A stretch of DNA of 64,000 bases from Brevundimonas fontaquae (GTDB lineage Bacteria; Pseudomonadota; Alphaproteobacteria; Caulobacterales; Caulobacteraceae): assembly GCF_017086445.1 (NCBI RefSeq), contig NZ_CP070968.1, forward strand, positions 1,054,001-1,118,000, read 5' to 3'. Within the stretch, counting starts at the first letter, position 1, and every line of letters begins with the position of its first letter. Under the pieces are notes generated by a model. That model ran no database searches. It worked only from the letters and a program-made list of their open reading frames with translations, and was not told the DNA's origin. The position numbers and the translations under genes were made by a program. Positions 1 through 7,437 of this stretch are shown here, in pieces.

Positions 1-654
1 GAGAACCCAGGTCGCCCCGCCCTGCAGCGCCAGACGATCGACGAAGCCCGGGTTGGCGTCCAGAGTGACCGCCGGCGATGATGCGACCGGCGAAGGCGCC
101 GACGCGCCCTCCTGACTCGCAGCCGCGGGTAGAGCGTCAGGCGCCTGGATCGCCAGCATGGCGGCGGCCTGTGCGGTCTGCGCATCGGCCTCCCGCGCGG
201 CCACGTCGGACTGCGGCCGGGTCGGCACGTCGATGGTGCGTGTCATCGGCGGGTAGCAGATCGAGTCCTCGAGGCAGCCCTGATAGGTGATGTTGACCGA
301 CGTCGGCTCGCCCGCCTGCGTCAACGTCCGGGCCGACAGGGTCGCGCGACCTGCATCATGCCAGACGTCGACGACGCCGAAGCCCGGATCGTCCTTGGTT
401 TCACCAGCGGCCAGTTCAAGCAGCAGCGACTGTTTCCCGCCCGGCGTGCTGGCGACGGTGTGATCGCGATAGAGATAGTGGCCGGGCGCGATGTCCCAGG
501 CGAAGGCCAGGTCGCCGTCAGCCTCGCGCGTCACCGTCAGGGCGAAGGCCTTGTCGGGCGAAAGCGGAGCCTGACCCAGAGCCGAACCCGGCAGGGCGAA
601 GGACAGGATTGCGAGAGCGGCGGGCAGCAGTCGGCGGAAAAACCTCATGGCCAT
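1..654 (-). CDS. dsbD: Thiol:disulfide interchange protein DsbD, N-terminal part (runs off window)
   Basis: The reverse strand reads an open frame from an ATG at 654 (or the in-frame ATG at 648) through the window edge, so only about 217 N-terminal residues are visible. It begins with a signal peptide (RFFRRLLPAALAILSFALPG) and contains YQGCLEDSICYPPMTRTID, the two-cysteine block of the periplasmic DsbD alpha domain that passes electrons to partner proteins. A Pro/Ala/Ser-rich linker follows, as expected before the membrane domain. DsbD moves reducing power from cytoplasmic thioredoxin to the periplasm. It is divergent from the response regulator gene and shares its 56-base control region. 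Confidence 0.85.
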   Translation of the reverse strand, partial: MAMRFFRRLLPAALAILSFALPGSALGQAPLSPDKAFALTVTREADGDLAFAWDIAPGHYLYRDHTVASTPGGKQSLLLELAAGETKDDPGFGVVDVWHDAGRATLSARTLTQAGEPTSVNITYQGCLEDSICYPPMTRTIDVPTRPQSDVAAREADAQTAQAAAMLAIQAPDALPAAASQEGASAPSPVASSPAVTLDANPGFVDRLALQGGATWVL

Positions 655-670
655 CTCGTCGGCAAGCGAG

Positions 671-687
671 CTTAAGTCAGGCTTAAG
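671..687 (+). promoter_or_regulatory. PmrA/QseB-type box: CTTAAG-N5-CTTAAG
   Basis: Two perfect CTTAAG hexamers are repeated directly with 11-base periodicity in the 56-base gap between dsbD and the response regulator. This is the arrangement of PmrA/QseB-family binding sites (CTTAAt-N5-CTTAAt). A six-base inverted repeat (GCAAGC at 662-667, GCTTGC at 693-698) surrounds it. Likely autoregulation of the two-component operon and possibly co-control of dsbD (inference). Confidence 0.6.
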
Positions 688-710
688 CCGGAGCTTGCAC
701 GTCACACCGC

Positions 711-1364
711 ATGAGATTGCTCGCCATAGAAGACGATCCCGTTCTCGCCGACGGTCTGCAGGTCGGGCTCAGCGCTTGCGGCTGGACGGTCGAGGTCGTC
801 GGGCGGGTGGAAGACGCCCTTGCGGCGCTTGAGAGTTCGGCGTTCGATGCGGTCGTGCTGGACCTGGGCCTGCCCGACGGCGACGGACTTTCGGTGCTGC
901 GCTTTGTTCGCGAGCGCGACATGGATGTCGGCGTGGTCGTCTTGTCGGCGCGCGACGACAGTCGGGACCGCATTCTGGGTCTGGACGCCGGCGCAGACGA
1001 CTATGTCGGCAAGCCGTTCGATCTCGACGAACTGGCAGCGCGATTGCGCGCGGTGCGGCGTCGCCTGCTTGGACGCTCGACACCCGCCTTGCGCCACGGC
1101 GGGGTGACCGTCGATCCCAAATCCCGCCTGGCTTGGCGTGAAGACGGTGACCTTCCCCTTTCGAGACGTGAGTTCGCCATTCTGGAAGCCCTGATGGAAC
1201 GACCCGCGCAGGTGCTGTCGCGCAGTCAGTTGGAAGAACGGCTCTACGGCTGGCAGGAGGAGATCGGCTCCAACGCCGTAGAGGTGCATATCCACTATCT
1301 ACGGGCCAAGTTGGGAGCGGGCTTTATCCGCACCGTGCGCGGCGTGGGATACACCCTGCAATGA
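711..1364 (+). CDS. OmpR/PhoB-family response regulator (QseB/PmrA-like)
   Basis: 217 residues with the standard two-domain plan. Receiver domain 1-115: acidic pair D8/D9, phospho-acceptor D51 in VVLDLGLPDGDG, and conserved K101 in YVGKPFD. The C-terminal winged helix (about 125-217) contains LSRREFAILEALM and the usual NAVEVHIHYLRAKLG and IRTVRGVGYTL blocks. It overlaps the kinase gene by ATGA (1361-1364), so the two are translationally coupled. The CTTAAG repeat upstream and the QseC-like partner suggest the QseB/PmrA subgroup. The inducing signal cannot be read from sequence; a link to envelope or redox stress through dsbD is only a guess from position. Confidence 0.93.
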   Translation: MRLLAIEDDPVLADGLQVGLSACGWTVEVVGRVEDALAALESSAFDAVVLDLGLPDGDGLSVLRFVRERDMDVGVVVLSARDDSRDRILGLDAGADDYVGKPFDLDELAARLRAVRRRLLGRSTPALRHGGVTVDPKSRLAWREDGDLPLSRREFAILEALMERPAQVLSRSQLEERLYGWQEEIGSNAVEVHIHYLRAKLGAGFIRTVRGVGYTLQ

Positions 1365-2692
1365 GCTCGATCCGCCTGCGTCTGTTCGCCACTCTCGCCC
1401 TCGTGACCGCTCTGGTCTGGGGCGGCGCCGTCTTCTGGGTCGAAATCCAGACCCGGGCCGAAGTGCAACGGGTGCTGGACCGCCGCCTGATGGAATCGGC
1501 TCGTATGGTCTCTTCCCTGATGCAGGCCGGAAGCGTCCGTCCAGCGATCCAGGCCCCGGACACTGGGGCGGCCGATGTTTACGACCGTCAGCTCTCCTGC
1601 CAGATCTGGTCGCTGGAAGGCGATCTGATTGGTCGGTCGCAAAGCGCGCCTGCCGAGCGATTGTCCGAAGGAGCGGACGGGTTCTCCGAACGTACGATCC
1701 GGGGCGAGCGCTGGCGCGTCTACACGGTGCACGACCGTGACGCCGGTTTCAGGGTCATGGTCGGGGACAATCTGGCTGTCCGCGAACATTTGGTCGGTAA
1801 TGTCGTCACCGCCTTGATCGGTCCAGCAGTCCTCGGCCTGCTGGCGCTGGGTGTGCTGATCTGGTGGTCGGTCGGACGGGGGCTCGCGCCGATCCGGCAA
1901 ATGACCCGCAGTCTTGCGGTACGGGACGCCGAGGATCTGACCGCGCTGGACGTATCGCCGGACGCTCGCGAACTCCGTCCCTTTGCCCTGGCGCTGAACG
2001 ACCTGATGTCACGCCTTGGCGCAGCGCGGCGTCGCGAGGCCGAATTCACAGCCGCCGCCGCGCACGAGTTGCGTACGCCTCTGGCAGGCTTGCGCGTCCA
2101 GGCGCAGATTGCGGCGTCGTCTTCGGACCCTGCCGTTCGAAGCCGCGCGCTGGAGCAAATCCAGACTTCCGTCGATCGCACCGCCCGCCTCGTCACAGGA
2201 CTGCTCGCCCTCGCGCGCGAAGACGACATGCCGGTCGGTCTAGAGGATCGCCGTTGGGTGTCGCTTCGTTCGCTGTTTGCAGGAGCGGAGGGGGATGGTC
2301 GGGTGACCTTCGTCGAAGGTGACGCGCTGCTCCACGTGGATCCGGATCGCTTCAGTGCAGCGGCCGCCAATCTCCTCGCCAATGCGCAGGCGCACGCGGC
2401 ATCCTCGATCCTGATCAGCTACGATCCGACTTCGGGACGCTTGATCGTCGAGGACGACGGACCGGGGGTGGCCTTCTCGGATCTGCATCGGTTGGGCAGG
2501 CGCTTCTTTCGCGCGTCCAATGCGCCTTCAGGGGGAAGCGGTCTGGGCCTCTCTATCGTCCTCGCGACTGTGAAGGCCCATGGGGGGCAGGTGCAGTTTC
2601 TGCGATCGGCAGGTGGGGGCCTTCGTATTGAGGTGACAATTCCGGAGCAAGCGCAAGGACCAATGCATAACTCAGGCAAGCCGGTCGATTGA
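1361..2692 (+). CDS. Sensor histidine kinase (QseC/TctE-like)
   Basis: 443 residues. An N-terminal transmembrane helix at about 8-26, a periplasmic sensor segment of about 120 residues, a second helix at about 148-170 and a HAMP linker are followed by the H-box AAAAHELRTPLAGLR (phosphorylated H235), an N-box (AAANLLANAQAHA, about 335), the G1 box VEDDGPGV and a G2 box GGSGLGLSIV. All catalytic motifs are intact. It should autophosphorylate and pass phosphate to D51 of the coupled response regulator. The periplasmic segment has no domain I recognise beyond the QseC-type kinase N-terminus. Confidence 0.92.
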   Translation: MSSIRLRLFATLALVTALVWGGAVFWVEIQTRAEVQRVLDRRLMESARMVSSLMQAGSVRPAIQAPDTGAADVYDRQLSCQIWSLEGDLIGRSQSAPAERLSEGADGFSERTIRGERWRVYTVHDRDAGFRVMVGDNLAVREHLVGNVVTALIGPAVLGLLALGVLIWWSVGRGLAPIRQMTRSLAVRDAEDLTALDVSPDARELRPFALALNDLMSRLGAARRREAEFTAAAAHELRTPLAGLRVQAQIAASSSDPAVRSRALEQIQTSVDRTARLVTGLLALAREDDMPVGLEDRRWVSLRSLFAGAEGDGRVTFVEGDALLHVDPDRFSAAAANLLANAQAHAASSILISYDPTSGRLIVEDDGPGVAFSDLHRLGRRFFRASNAPSGGSGLGLSIVLATVKAHGGQVQFLRSAGGGLRIEVTIPEQAQGPMHNSGKPVD

Positions 2693-2929
2693 CGAATATA
2701 TCGGCATGCCGCGCCTTAAGCTAAAGCGCCCGCTAAGGTTCGATGACGGCTGTCGAAGCCGGCGCTGGCCGAATGTCCGCTTCAGGCCTGCCAACCAATG
2801 TCCGCTGCTGGCGCTTTTAAGATGTCAGCGGGAGTCACCTAGGATGAGGGTGTCCGCAAATCCTCCCCCGACTGCGGATCGGCGTGACCCTGACCACGCC
2901 CCGGAGAAGACGGCTTTTCTTCCCGCCGC

Positions 2930-3775
2930 TCAGAACGGCGAGACGGCGGTGTCGATTCGTTCGACAAGCATTCGGAACAGGTGGGCGGTCTCGCTGACAT
3001 AGGCTTTGGTGAAGACGGTGAGTCTCTCGTTGGCCTTGTCGCGGCCGTTGCGGTGGACACAGTCATGCCGGTGCTGGATCGCGGTGAAGAGCTTTTCGCG
3101 CTGGTCCTGATCCTTGAGAACTTCGATCTCCAGGGCGGTGCGGTAAAGCACATCGACCTTGGCGAGGTTGTGATACCGGATGTCCGCCAGATAGGCGCTG
3201 ACGCGATCGCGGATGAGTTCGGGGCTGGCTTCGATCTCCGCCAGGGTGAACTTCTCCTTGGCCAACTCCCTGTCGCCGGCGAGCAGTCGGCCCAGCGGTT
3301 TCGGATCGGCGAGCACCGCCTTGAGCAGGGTGTCGCCGAGAAACGCCTCCAACGCGGCGACGTGCTGGGAGAAGACCATCCGGTTCAGCAGGGCGCCGCC
3401 ATCGTCCGAGCCATGGGTCTCCAGATAGGCTTGGGCCTGTTCGAAAGACTCCTTCCAGATCGAGAACGGATCATCGGGAAGGACATAGTCCGACCAGTCG
3501 TCTTCCTCGGGCGAGTAGAAGGCGGTGTCCGCCGAGACGTGGGTCTCCGGGTGCTCCTTGAGGGTGACTTCGCAATCGCCCGCGCTGTTGATCACATAGG
3601 CCTCGAAGAGCGAGGCGCAGACCGGGCACTGCACCTCCGTTTCGCCCTCGGAGTTCAGGTCCGACATGCGTTCCGCCCCACCCCAGTCCGGTTCGGGAAC
3701 ATCGACGGCCGTGGACGCATAGGCCGCGCACTGCGGGCAGGTGAACTGGACGTGCGTCTCGAAGCGCTGGCTCAC
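2930..3775 (-). CDS. Zinc-ribbon protein with C-terminal HEPN-type domain
   Basis: About 281 residues. The chosen start is the GTG at 3775, because GGAGG lies 8 bases upstream and the cysteine knuckles follow at once; a longer reading from 3826 is possible. Two CxxC pairs (CPQC, residues 13-16; CPVC, 50-53) form a probable zinc ribbon. The C-terminal helical half carries RHDCVH (236-241), the R-x4-H signature of HEPN ribonuclease domains, followed by NGRDKANERL. HEPN proteins often act as RNases in toxin or defence settings, but no antitoxin or partner gene is adjacent, and the gene sits alone between convergent and divergent neighbours. Function is unproven. Confidence 0.7.
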   Translation of the reverse strand: MSQRFETHVQFTCPQCAAYASTAVDVPEPDWGGAERMSDLNSEGETEVQCPVCASLFEAYVINSAGDCEVTLKEHPETHVSADTAFYSPEEDDWSDYVLPDDPFSIWKESFEQAQAYLETHGSDDGGALLNRMVFSQHVAALEAFLGDTLLKAVLADPKPLGRLLAGDRELAKEKFTLAEIEASPELIRDRVSAYLADIRYHNLAKVDVLYRTALEIEVLKDQDQREKLFTAIQHRHDCVHRNGRDKANERLTVFTKAYVSETAHLFRMLVERIDTAVSPF

Positions 3776-3994
3776 GGGTCTGGTCCTCCGGCATTGCCGC
3801 ACCTCCGGGGCGCGGATCGGTCCCAACTAGCGCGGCGGAATGCAAACCTCGAGCCCCAGGCCGTGTGCGTCGCGTGGAGGACGCCGAAGCGGCGTCGCGT
3901 GCGTCCCCATGCTGAAGCGTCAGCCCCAACCGGAAGGGTGAGCAGTAGTCTTGAAGATGAAAAGACGCTGAAGCGCCTCGGTTACATGCAGAAA

Positions 3995-4033
3995 CCCGCA
4001 ACATTATTGCGGGATGACCGCAACCTTATCGCG
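3995..4033. promoter_or_regulatory. Tandem operator-like repeats upstream of the GntR gene
   Basis: In the 363-base gap 3776-4138 there is a perfect inverted repeat, CCCGCAA-CATTA-TTGCGGG (3995-4013), and 22 bases on, two helix turns, a second diverged copy (CCGCAACCTTATCGCG, 4018-4033). An AT-rich stretch follows (4040-4080) that could hold the promoter of the regulator gene at 4139. A related CCCGC-N9-GCGGG palindrome lies upstream of the second GntR gene, near 5526-5544. The pattern fits binding by a dimeric GntR protein; which one is unknown. Nothing else was recognised in this gap. Confidence 0.45.
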
Positions 4034-4138
4034 TGCAGAATATAACCTTGCATTGTGTGAAAAATATTTGCAGTATTCTGAGCAATCGGACCGGCTCCCC
4101 CCGTTTCCCGGTCCGCCCAAGACAGTGTTGAGGGCGTC

Positions 4139-4741
4139 ATGCAGGCTTTCGAACCCCGCGATCCCTATGGGGCCGCTCTGGGGGCTGTACAACGGTTTGC
4201 GGCTGCCGGACGGTTCCTGCCGGGCGAGCCGATCGTGGTGACGGACCTGGCGGCCGAGGTCGGGCTCAGCGCCACGCCTGTGCGGGAAGCCCTGGCATGC
4301 CTCGCCGGCCAGGGTCTGATCGAGCGCCGTCGGGGTCGCGGCTATTTCTATCCCGCCCTCGACGCCGCCGAGATCATTGATCTGTTCGAGCTCCAGCTCG
4401 CCTACCTTAATGCCGCCCTGACCCTCTATCCCCGCGGGCTGACACCGTTGCGCAAGGCTGTCGTCGCCGTCGATCCCCTGGCCGGCGTCCAGGCGCTCTT
4501 CGACGCCGTCATCGCACAGTCCTCGAACGCCGCCCTGATCCTGGCGCACCAGCGCGTCGTCGATCGGTTGAAGGCGGTGCTCACGGCGGAACGCGGCCAG
4601 GACGACAGCGACGGAGCGATGGTCCGGACGATGGTTTCGATGATCGTCGAGGGTCGCATTCCAGACCTGCTGGGTCAGCTTGACGCCTATCATGAGCGGC
4701 GATGCGCGCGTGTCCCGGCGCTTATGTCCGAGGCCCGCTGA
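4139..4741 (+). CDS. GntR-family transcriptional regulator (short effector domain)
   Basis: 200 residues. An N-terminal winged helix (about 10-75) contains the GntR hallmark VTDLAAEVGLSATPVREALACLAGQGLIERRRGRGYF. The remaining roughly 120 residues are helical but lack the usual histidine/aspartate metal pocket of FCD domains. It converges with, and overlaps by 52 bases, a second GntR-like gene on the opposite strand whose winged helix is clearly related (LSTTPVREALARLSGEGLVER), so the two look like a diverged pair. Both lie just upstream of the lasso-peptide locus and could control it, but no experimental link can be inferred from sequence alone. Confidence 0.8.
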   Translation: MQAFEPRDPYGAALGAVQRFAAAGRFLPGEPIVVTDLAAEVGLSATPVREALACLAGQGLIERRRGRGYFYPALDAAEIIDLFELQLAYLNAALTLYPRGLTPLRKAVVAVDPLAGVQALFDAVIAQSSNAALILAHQRVVDRLKAVLTAERGQDDSDGAMVRTMVSMIVEGRIPDLLGQLDAYHERRCARVPALMSEAR

Positions 4742-5397
4742 TCTCCCCGCGCATCGTCCGCGTCCGGCGCAGCCGGGCCGGTCTGACCACCACTGAGCAC
4801 CAGGGCGACCAGGGCGCCGGCCGCGCCGATCCGACGGTCATGGTAGCGATCCAGGGCGATGCCAAATCCGGACGCGGTTTCGTCGGCGTAGGCCGCATAG
4901 AGGGCTTTCGCCTCAGCGCCGAGGTCGTCGAACAAGACCGCCTCGAGCCGTCGCACGAGATCCAGTTGCCCGCTGACCTTCCGATACGCCTCGCAGAGGA
5001 CCTGGTTGCCTGCACTGCAGACGATGGCGGCGAACAGCCGATCCACGGCCACGAGGGGGGTAGCCGCCTCGAACGGCGGCGCGGGCGGCCGCAGCGATCC
5101 AAGGGCCCGGACATTGGCCTCGACGGCGATACGCACATAGTGGGCCTGCATGGCGTAGCGGTCGCGGGCGGCGGCGGCGTCGAGCCGCAGGGTGACGTAT
5201 CCGCCCGAGGCGGCGCGCTCGACGAGACCTTCTCCGCTGAGACGCGCCAGGGCCTCGCGGACAGGGGTGGTGGACAGGTTCAGCCGAGCGGCCTCGTCCT
5301 GGACGATGACCGGCGCCCCGCCGGCCAGAACACCCAATTGAATCCGTTCCCGCAGGGATGTGAGCGCCTGGGTGAACGGGTCGCGGTTACGCGCCAT
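4690..5397 (-). CDS. GntR-family transcriptional regulator (short effector domain)
   Basis: The homologous part starts at the ATG at 5397 (MARNRDPFTQAL); an upstream in-frame extension to 5562 is arginine-rich and unlike a GntR N-terminus. About 235 residues: winged helix (about 10-75) with VQDEAARLNLSTTPVREALARLSGEGLVERAASGGYV, then a helical region of about 150 residues without an obvious FCD metal site. It is paralogous in its DNA-binding part to the convergent gene that overlaps its 3' end. The upstream gap carries a CCCGC...GCGGG palindrome. Confidence 0.78.
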   Translation of the reverse strand: MARNRDPFTQALTSLRERIQLGVLAGGAPVIVQDEAARLNLSTTPVREALARLSGEGLVERAASGGYVTLRLDAAAARDRYAMQAHYVRIAVEANVRALGSLRPPAPPFEAATPLVAVDRLFAAIVCSAGNQVLCEAYRKVSGQLDLVRRLEAVLFDDLGAEAKALYAAYADETASGFGIALDRYHDRRIGAAGALVALVLSGGQTGPAAPDADDARGDQRASDISAGTRAHRRS

Positions 5398-5642
5398 GAC
5401 CAGATCCCGATCTTCCCGGCGCCCCCGCCGGCTCCTGATCGTCCGTCGCTCTATCGTTCCCCACAGAGGCGAAACCGTCTGCGAAAATCTTCGTCGGGAA
5501 CGCCGCCATACGGTTGTATCGCGCCCGCCGCTTTTTTGCGGGTCGGCCACCTGATTCCGCAATCATCGAAAAAAGTCGCACACGCCAGCATTGATCGGAC
5601 TGGCCGAACACAGCACCTTTGGAGGAGAAAGGTCGAACGCCT

Positions 5643-6131
5643 ATGCCGCCCGATCCACCGGAAAAGTTGAGTGATGCACGGCTGATCGGCCTGGCGGCGC
5701 GGACGGTGCGCCGCGCCCGCAACATGACCGCCCAGCAGGTGGCGACGGCGATGAACCTGCCGCTGCGGACCTACGAATATTTCGAGGCGGGATCCGGCCG
5801 GGTGAACCTCGACTATGTCCACCGCTTCGCCCTGGCGACCAACTGCGATCCCTGGTCCCTGCTGTTGGGACCGTCGCTGGGCTCGGTGGAGTTCGCCCGC
5901 CAGACGGCCGACACCAAGTTGATGCTCATCTTTCTCATCGCCCTGGGCGAGTTCGTCGGGGCGATGGGCGATCGCCTGCTGACCTTGGATCCGCGTGCGC
6001 TGATCGAGGCCTTCACCGACACCTTCCGCCGGCTCGAGGAAGAAAACCGGATCAAGAGCGAGGAGACCGAGGCATGGCTGGACGCGGGCCGCGACCGTCT
6101 GGCGGGCAAGCCGCCGGAAGACGAGGGTTGA
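5643..6131 (+). CDS. XRE-type helix-turn-helix regulator
   Basis: The ATG at 5643 is preferred over an upstream TTG (5619); GAGAAAGG lies about ten bases before it. About 162 residues: an N-terminal lambda-repressor-like helix-turn-helix (AARTVRRARNMTAQQVATAMNLPLRTYEYFEAGSGRVN, with NLDYVHRFALATNCDP after it) and a C-terminal helical region that may dimerise. The stop is only 14 bases before the first copy of the 24-bp element preceding the lasso precursors, so the gene may belong to the same regulatory unit. The family is known for DNA binding; the target is inferred from position only. Confidence 0.75.
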   Translation: MPPDPPEKLSDARLIGLAARTVRRARNMTAQQVATAMNLPLRTYEYFEAGSGRVNLDYVHRFALATNCDPWSLLLGPSLGSVEFARQTADTKLMLIFLIALGEFVGAMGDRLLTLDPRALIEAFTDTFRRLEEENRIKSEETEAWLDAGRDRLAGKPPEDEG

Positions 6132-6144
6132 ACCGCCGCAGCTG

Positions 6145-6168
6145 AAATACACGACAGATATAGATTGC
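6145..6168 (+). repeat. 24-bp promoter-like element, copy 1 (before lasso precursor 1)
   Basis: A 24-base sequence starting AAATACACGACAG and ending ATATAGATTGC recurs without mismatch at 6488-6511. Copy 1 ends 67 bases before the ATG of precursor 1, copy 2 ends 68 bases before the ATG of precursor 2. It contains TATAGAT, a possible -10 box, but has no good -35 hexamer 17 bases upstream, so an activator or alternative sigma factor may be needed (inference). Confidence 0.6.
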
Positions 6169-6235
6169 CACCCTGCCCGGGCCGGGCGCTCCATGACCTG
6201 CCGCATTCCGCGGCGACAAGCGAATGGAGGCTACC

Positions 6236-6355
6236 ATGACCAGCACCGTTCAGATTCGACTGATCGGCTTCGGACCCGTCACCGCCCTTACCCGGGGCGC
6301 GATCGTCGGGCCGCCGCTGGAGATCGAAGAGACGCCGTTCGACGGCGTAGCCTGA
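6236..6355 (+). CDS. Lasso peptide precursor A1
   Basis: 39 residues, too short for ordinary gene calling. GGAGG lies 7 bases before the ATG. The leader is MTSTVQIRLIGFGPVTALTR with threonine at -2, the conserved leader residue recognised by lasso maturation enzymes. The predicted core is GAIVGPPLEIEETPFDGVA: Gly1 and Glu9 would form a nine-residue macrolactam ring, leaving a ten-residue tail in which Phe15 is a likely plug. The downstream B and C genes and the near-identical second precursor support the call. The core resembles caulosegnin-type cores in its start (GA-[ILV]-[VI]-G) but matches no lasso peptide I can recall. Confidence 0.9.
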   Translation: MTSTVQIRLIGFGPVTALTRGAIVGPPLEIEETPFDGVA

Positions 6356-6360
6356 CGGCA

Positions 6361-6390
6361 GGGACGAGCGTCGCTCGCGGCGCTCGTCTT
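6361..6390 (+). terminator. Hairpin after lasso precursor 1
   Basis: Inverted repeat GACGAGCG (6363-6370) / CGCTCGTC (6381-6388), extended by G-U pairs, followed by TTTCG, five bases after the precursor stop codon. It may stabilise the short precursor transcript or act as a leaky terminator, so that precursor RNA exceeds that of the enzymes (inference from other lasso loci). Confidence 0.5.
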
Positions 6391-6487
6391 TCGCCCACAT
6401 CCGCTCCATACGCTTCCGCCGCCCGACGTCCGTCGCGGCGGCTTTCTTGCGACTGACGCTCTGAACCGAAGCCCCAGCCGCAACCCC

Positions 6488-6511
6488 AAATACACGACAG
6501 ATATAGATTGC
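6488..6511 (+). repeat. 24-bp promoter-like element, copy 2 (before lasso precursor 2)
   Basis: Identical to 6145-6168. Its distance to the second precursor ATG (68 bases) is the same as in copy 1 within one base, showing that the whole cassette of control element, leader, core and hairpin was duplicated. Confidence 0.6.
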
Positions 6512-6579
6512 AGCCCGAGGCCCACGAGCGGCTCCATCAACAGCCGCAATCCTGCGGCGTCACAAACCAGGAGGCTCTC

Positions 6580-6699
6580 ATGACTGGCATCCCCCCCATC
6601 CGACTGATCGACCTCGGTCCCGTCAGCGTTCTCACGAGAGGCGCGCTCATCGGCCCGCCGCTGGAGACCGAGGAAATGCCGTACGACGGCGGGGCCTGA
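6580..6699 (+). CDS. Lasso peptide precursor A2
   Basis: 39 residues with AGGAGG 6 bases before the ATG. Leader MTGIPPIRLIDLGPVSVLTR (threonine at -2) and predicted core GALIGPPLETEEMPYDGGA. The ring would again be Gly1-Glu9, and Tyr15 takes the place of Phe15 as plug candidate. Compared with precursor A1, 12 of 20 leader and 13 of 19 core residues are identical; ring substitutions are limited to conservative changes at positions 3 and 4, whereas the tail differs at 10, 13, 15 and 18. Its stop codon overlaps an ATG in frame with the B gene (TGATG at 6697-6701). Confidence 0.9.
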   Translation: MTGIPPIRLIDLGPVSVLTRGALIGPPLETEEMPYDGGA

Positions 6700-6706
6700 T
6701 GGCCCG

Positions 6707-6734
6707 GGGACGAACGCCGTCCGGCGCTCGTCCC
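6707..6734 (+). terminator. Hairpin between lasso precursor 2 and the B gene
   Basis: Twelve-base stem GGGACGAACGCC / GGCGCTCGTCCC (one mismatch) with a four-base loop GTCC, without a run of T. It sits eight bases after the precursor stop and matches the hairpin after precursor 1. It probably limits read-through or protects the precursor message. Its position argues that the B protein starts downstream, at 6756. Confidence 0.55.
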
Positions 6735-6755
6735 TCGCCGCCGCGTGTGTGCACC

Positions 6756-7436
6756 ATGCAGAACCAAATCTCCGATCCCATGCCCTCACCCGAGCCGGAG
6801 GGCGTTGTCGCCTACCTCTCGCAACATCTGCATTTCGCGGTCGTCGACGAGGACGTCATTGTCCTGGACGAGCGGACAGACGCCTACAGCTGCCTGCCCG
6901 GGGCCGGCGCAGTGATCCAGGTCCATGGCGAACGGATCGTCGGTCCCAGGTCGGTCATCGCCCAGCTTCGTGAGGGCGGCTTTCTCGGCGATCCAGGTCC
7001 AGCCCGAGTGAGGGCGCCGCCCGCGCCCACACGAGCGCTTCCCCTTGCAATGTCATCTGAGCTGAACCTGATCGCAGCAACGCGGTTCTGGTGGTCCTGG
7101 TGGCGCGAGGGACGGCGGTTTGAGTCCAGATCCCTCGCAGACCTTCTCGCCACCCATCGCCGACGCGCCCGATCTCCAGGTCTTCCGGACGTCGAGATCG
7201 CGAGACTAACGTCGACCTTCGTCCGGCTTCTTCCCTGGGCTCCTGGACAGGGCGCCTGCCTGTACCGCGCCCACCTTCTGCGAACCCTTATCCGGGACGC
7301 GGGCGGGGACGCGCAATGGGTGTTCGGCGTTCGCACCTGGCCCTTCGCCGCCCATTGCTGGCTACAGGTCGGGGACGCGGTCCTCGACGACGAACCGGAT
7401 CGTGTCGGCGTCTACACCCCGATCATGGTGATCTGA
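6756..7436 (+). CDS. Lasso peptide maturation protease B (fused B1-B2)
   Basis: About 226 residues from the ATG at 6756; an in-frame ATG at 6699, overlapping the precursor stop, would add 19 low-complexity residues that span the hairpin. The N-terminal 80 residues form a PqqD-like leader-recognition domain (AYLSQHLHFAVVDEDVIVLD...YSCL). The C-terminal half is the transglutaminase-like cysteine protease that removes the leader: Cys168 in GQGACLYRAHLL, His200 in PFAAHCWLQVG and an aspartate in VLDDEPD, with the spacing of McjB. It is followed after one base by the C gene. The fused B1-B2 form is usual in proteobacterial lasso clusters. Confidence 0.92.
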   Translation: MQNQISDPMPSPEPEGVVAYLSQHLHFAVVDEDVIVLDERTDAYSCLPGAGAVIQVHGERIVGPRSVIAQLREGGFLGDPGPARVRAPPAPTRALPLAMSSELNLIAATRFWWSWWREGRRFESRSLADLLATHRRRARSPGLPDVEIARLTSTFVRLLPWAPGQGACLYRAHLLRTLIRDAGGDAQWVFGVRTWPFAAHCWLQVGDAVLDDEPDRVGVYTPIMVI

Positions 7437-7437
7437 C

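Noticed and set aside
702..1295. Long reverse-strand open frame (197 codons) inside the response regulator
   Set aside because: It is antisense to a gene with all conserved response-regulator motifs, as expected from high GC content; no domain and no ribosome site.
2771..2806. AATGTCCGCT occurring twice after the histidine kinase gene
   Set aside because: Short and without a third copy nearby; too weak to call a repeat family from this window.
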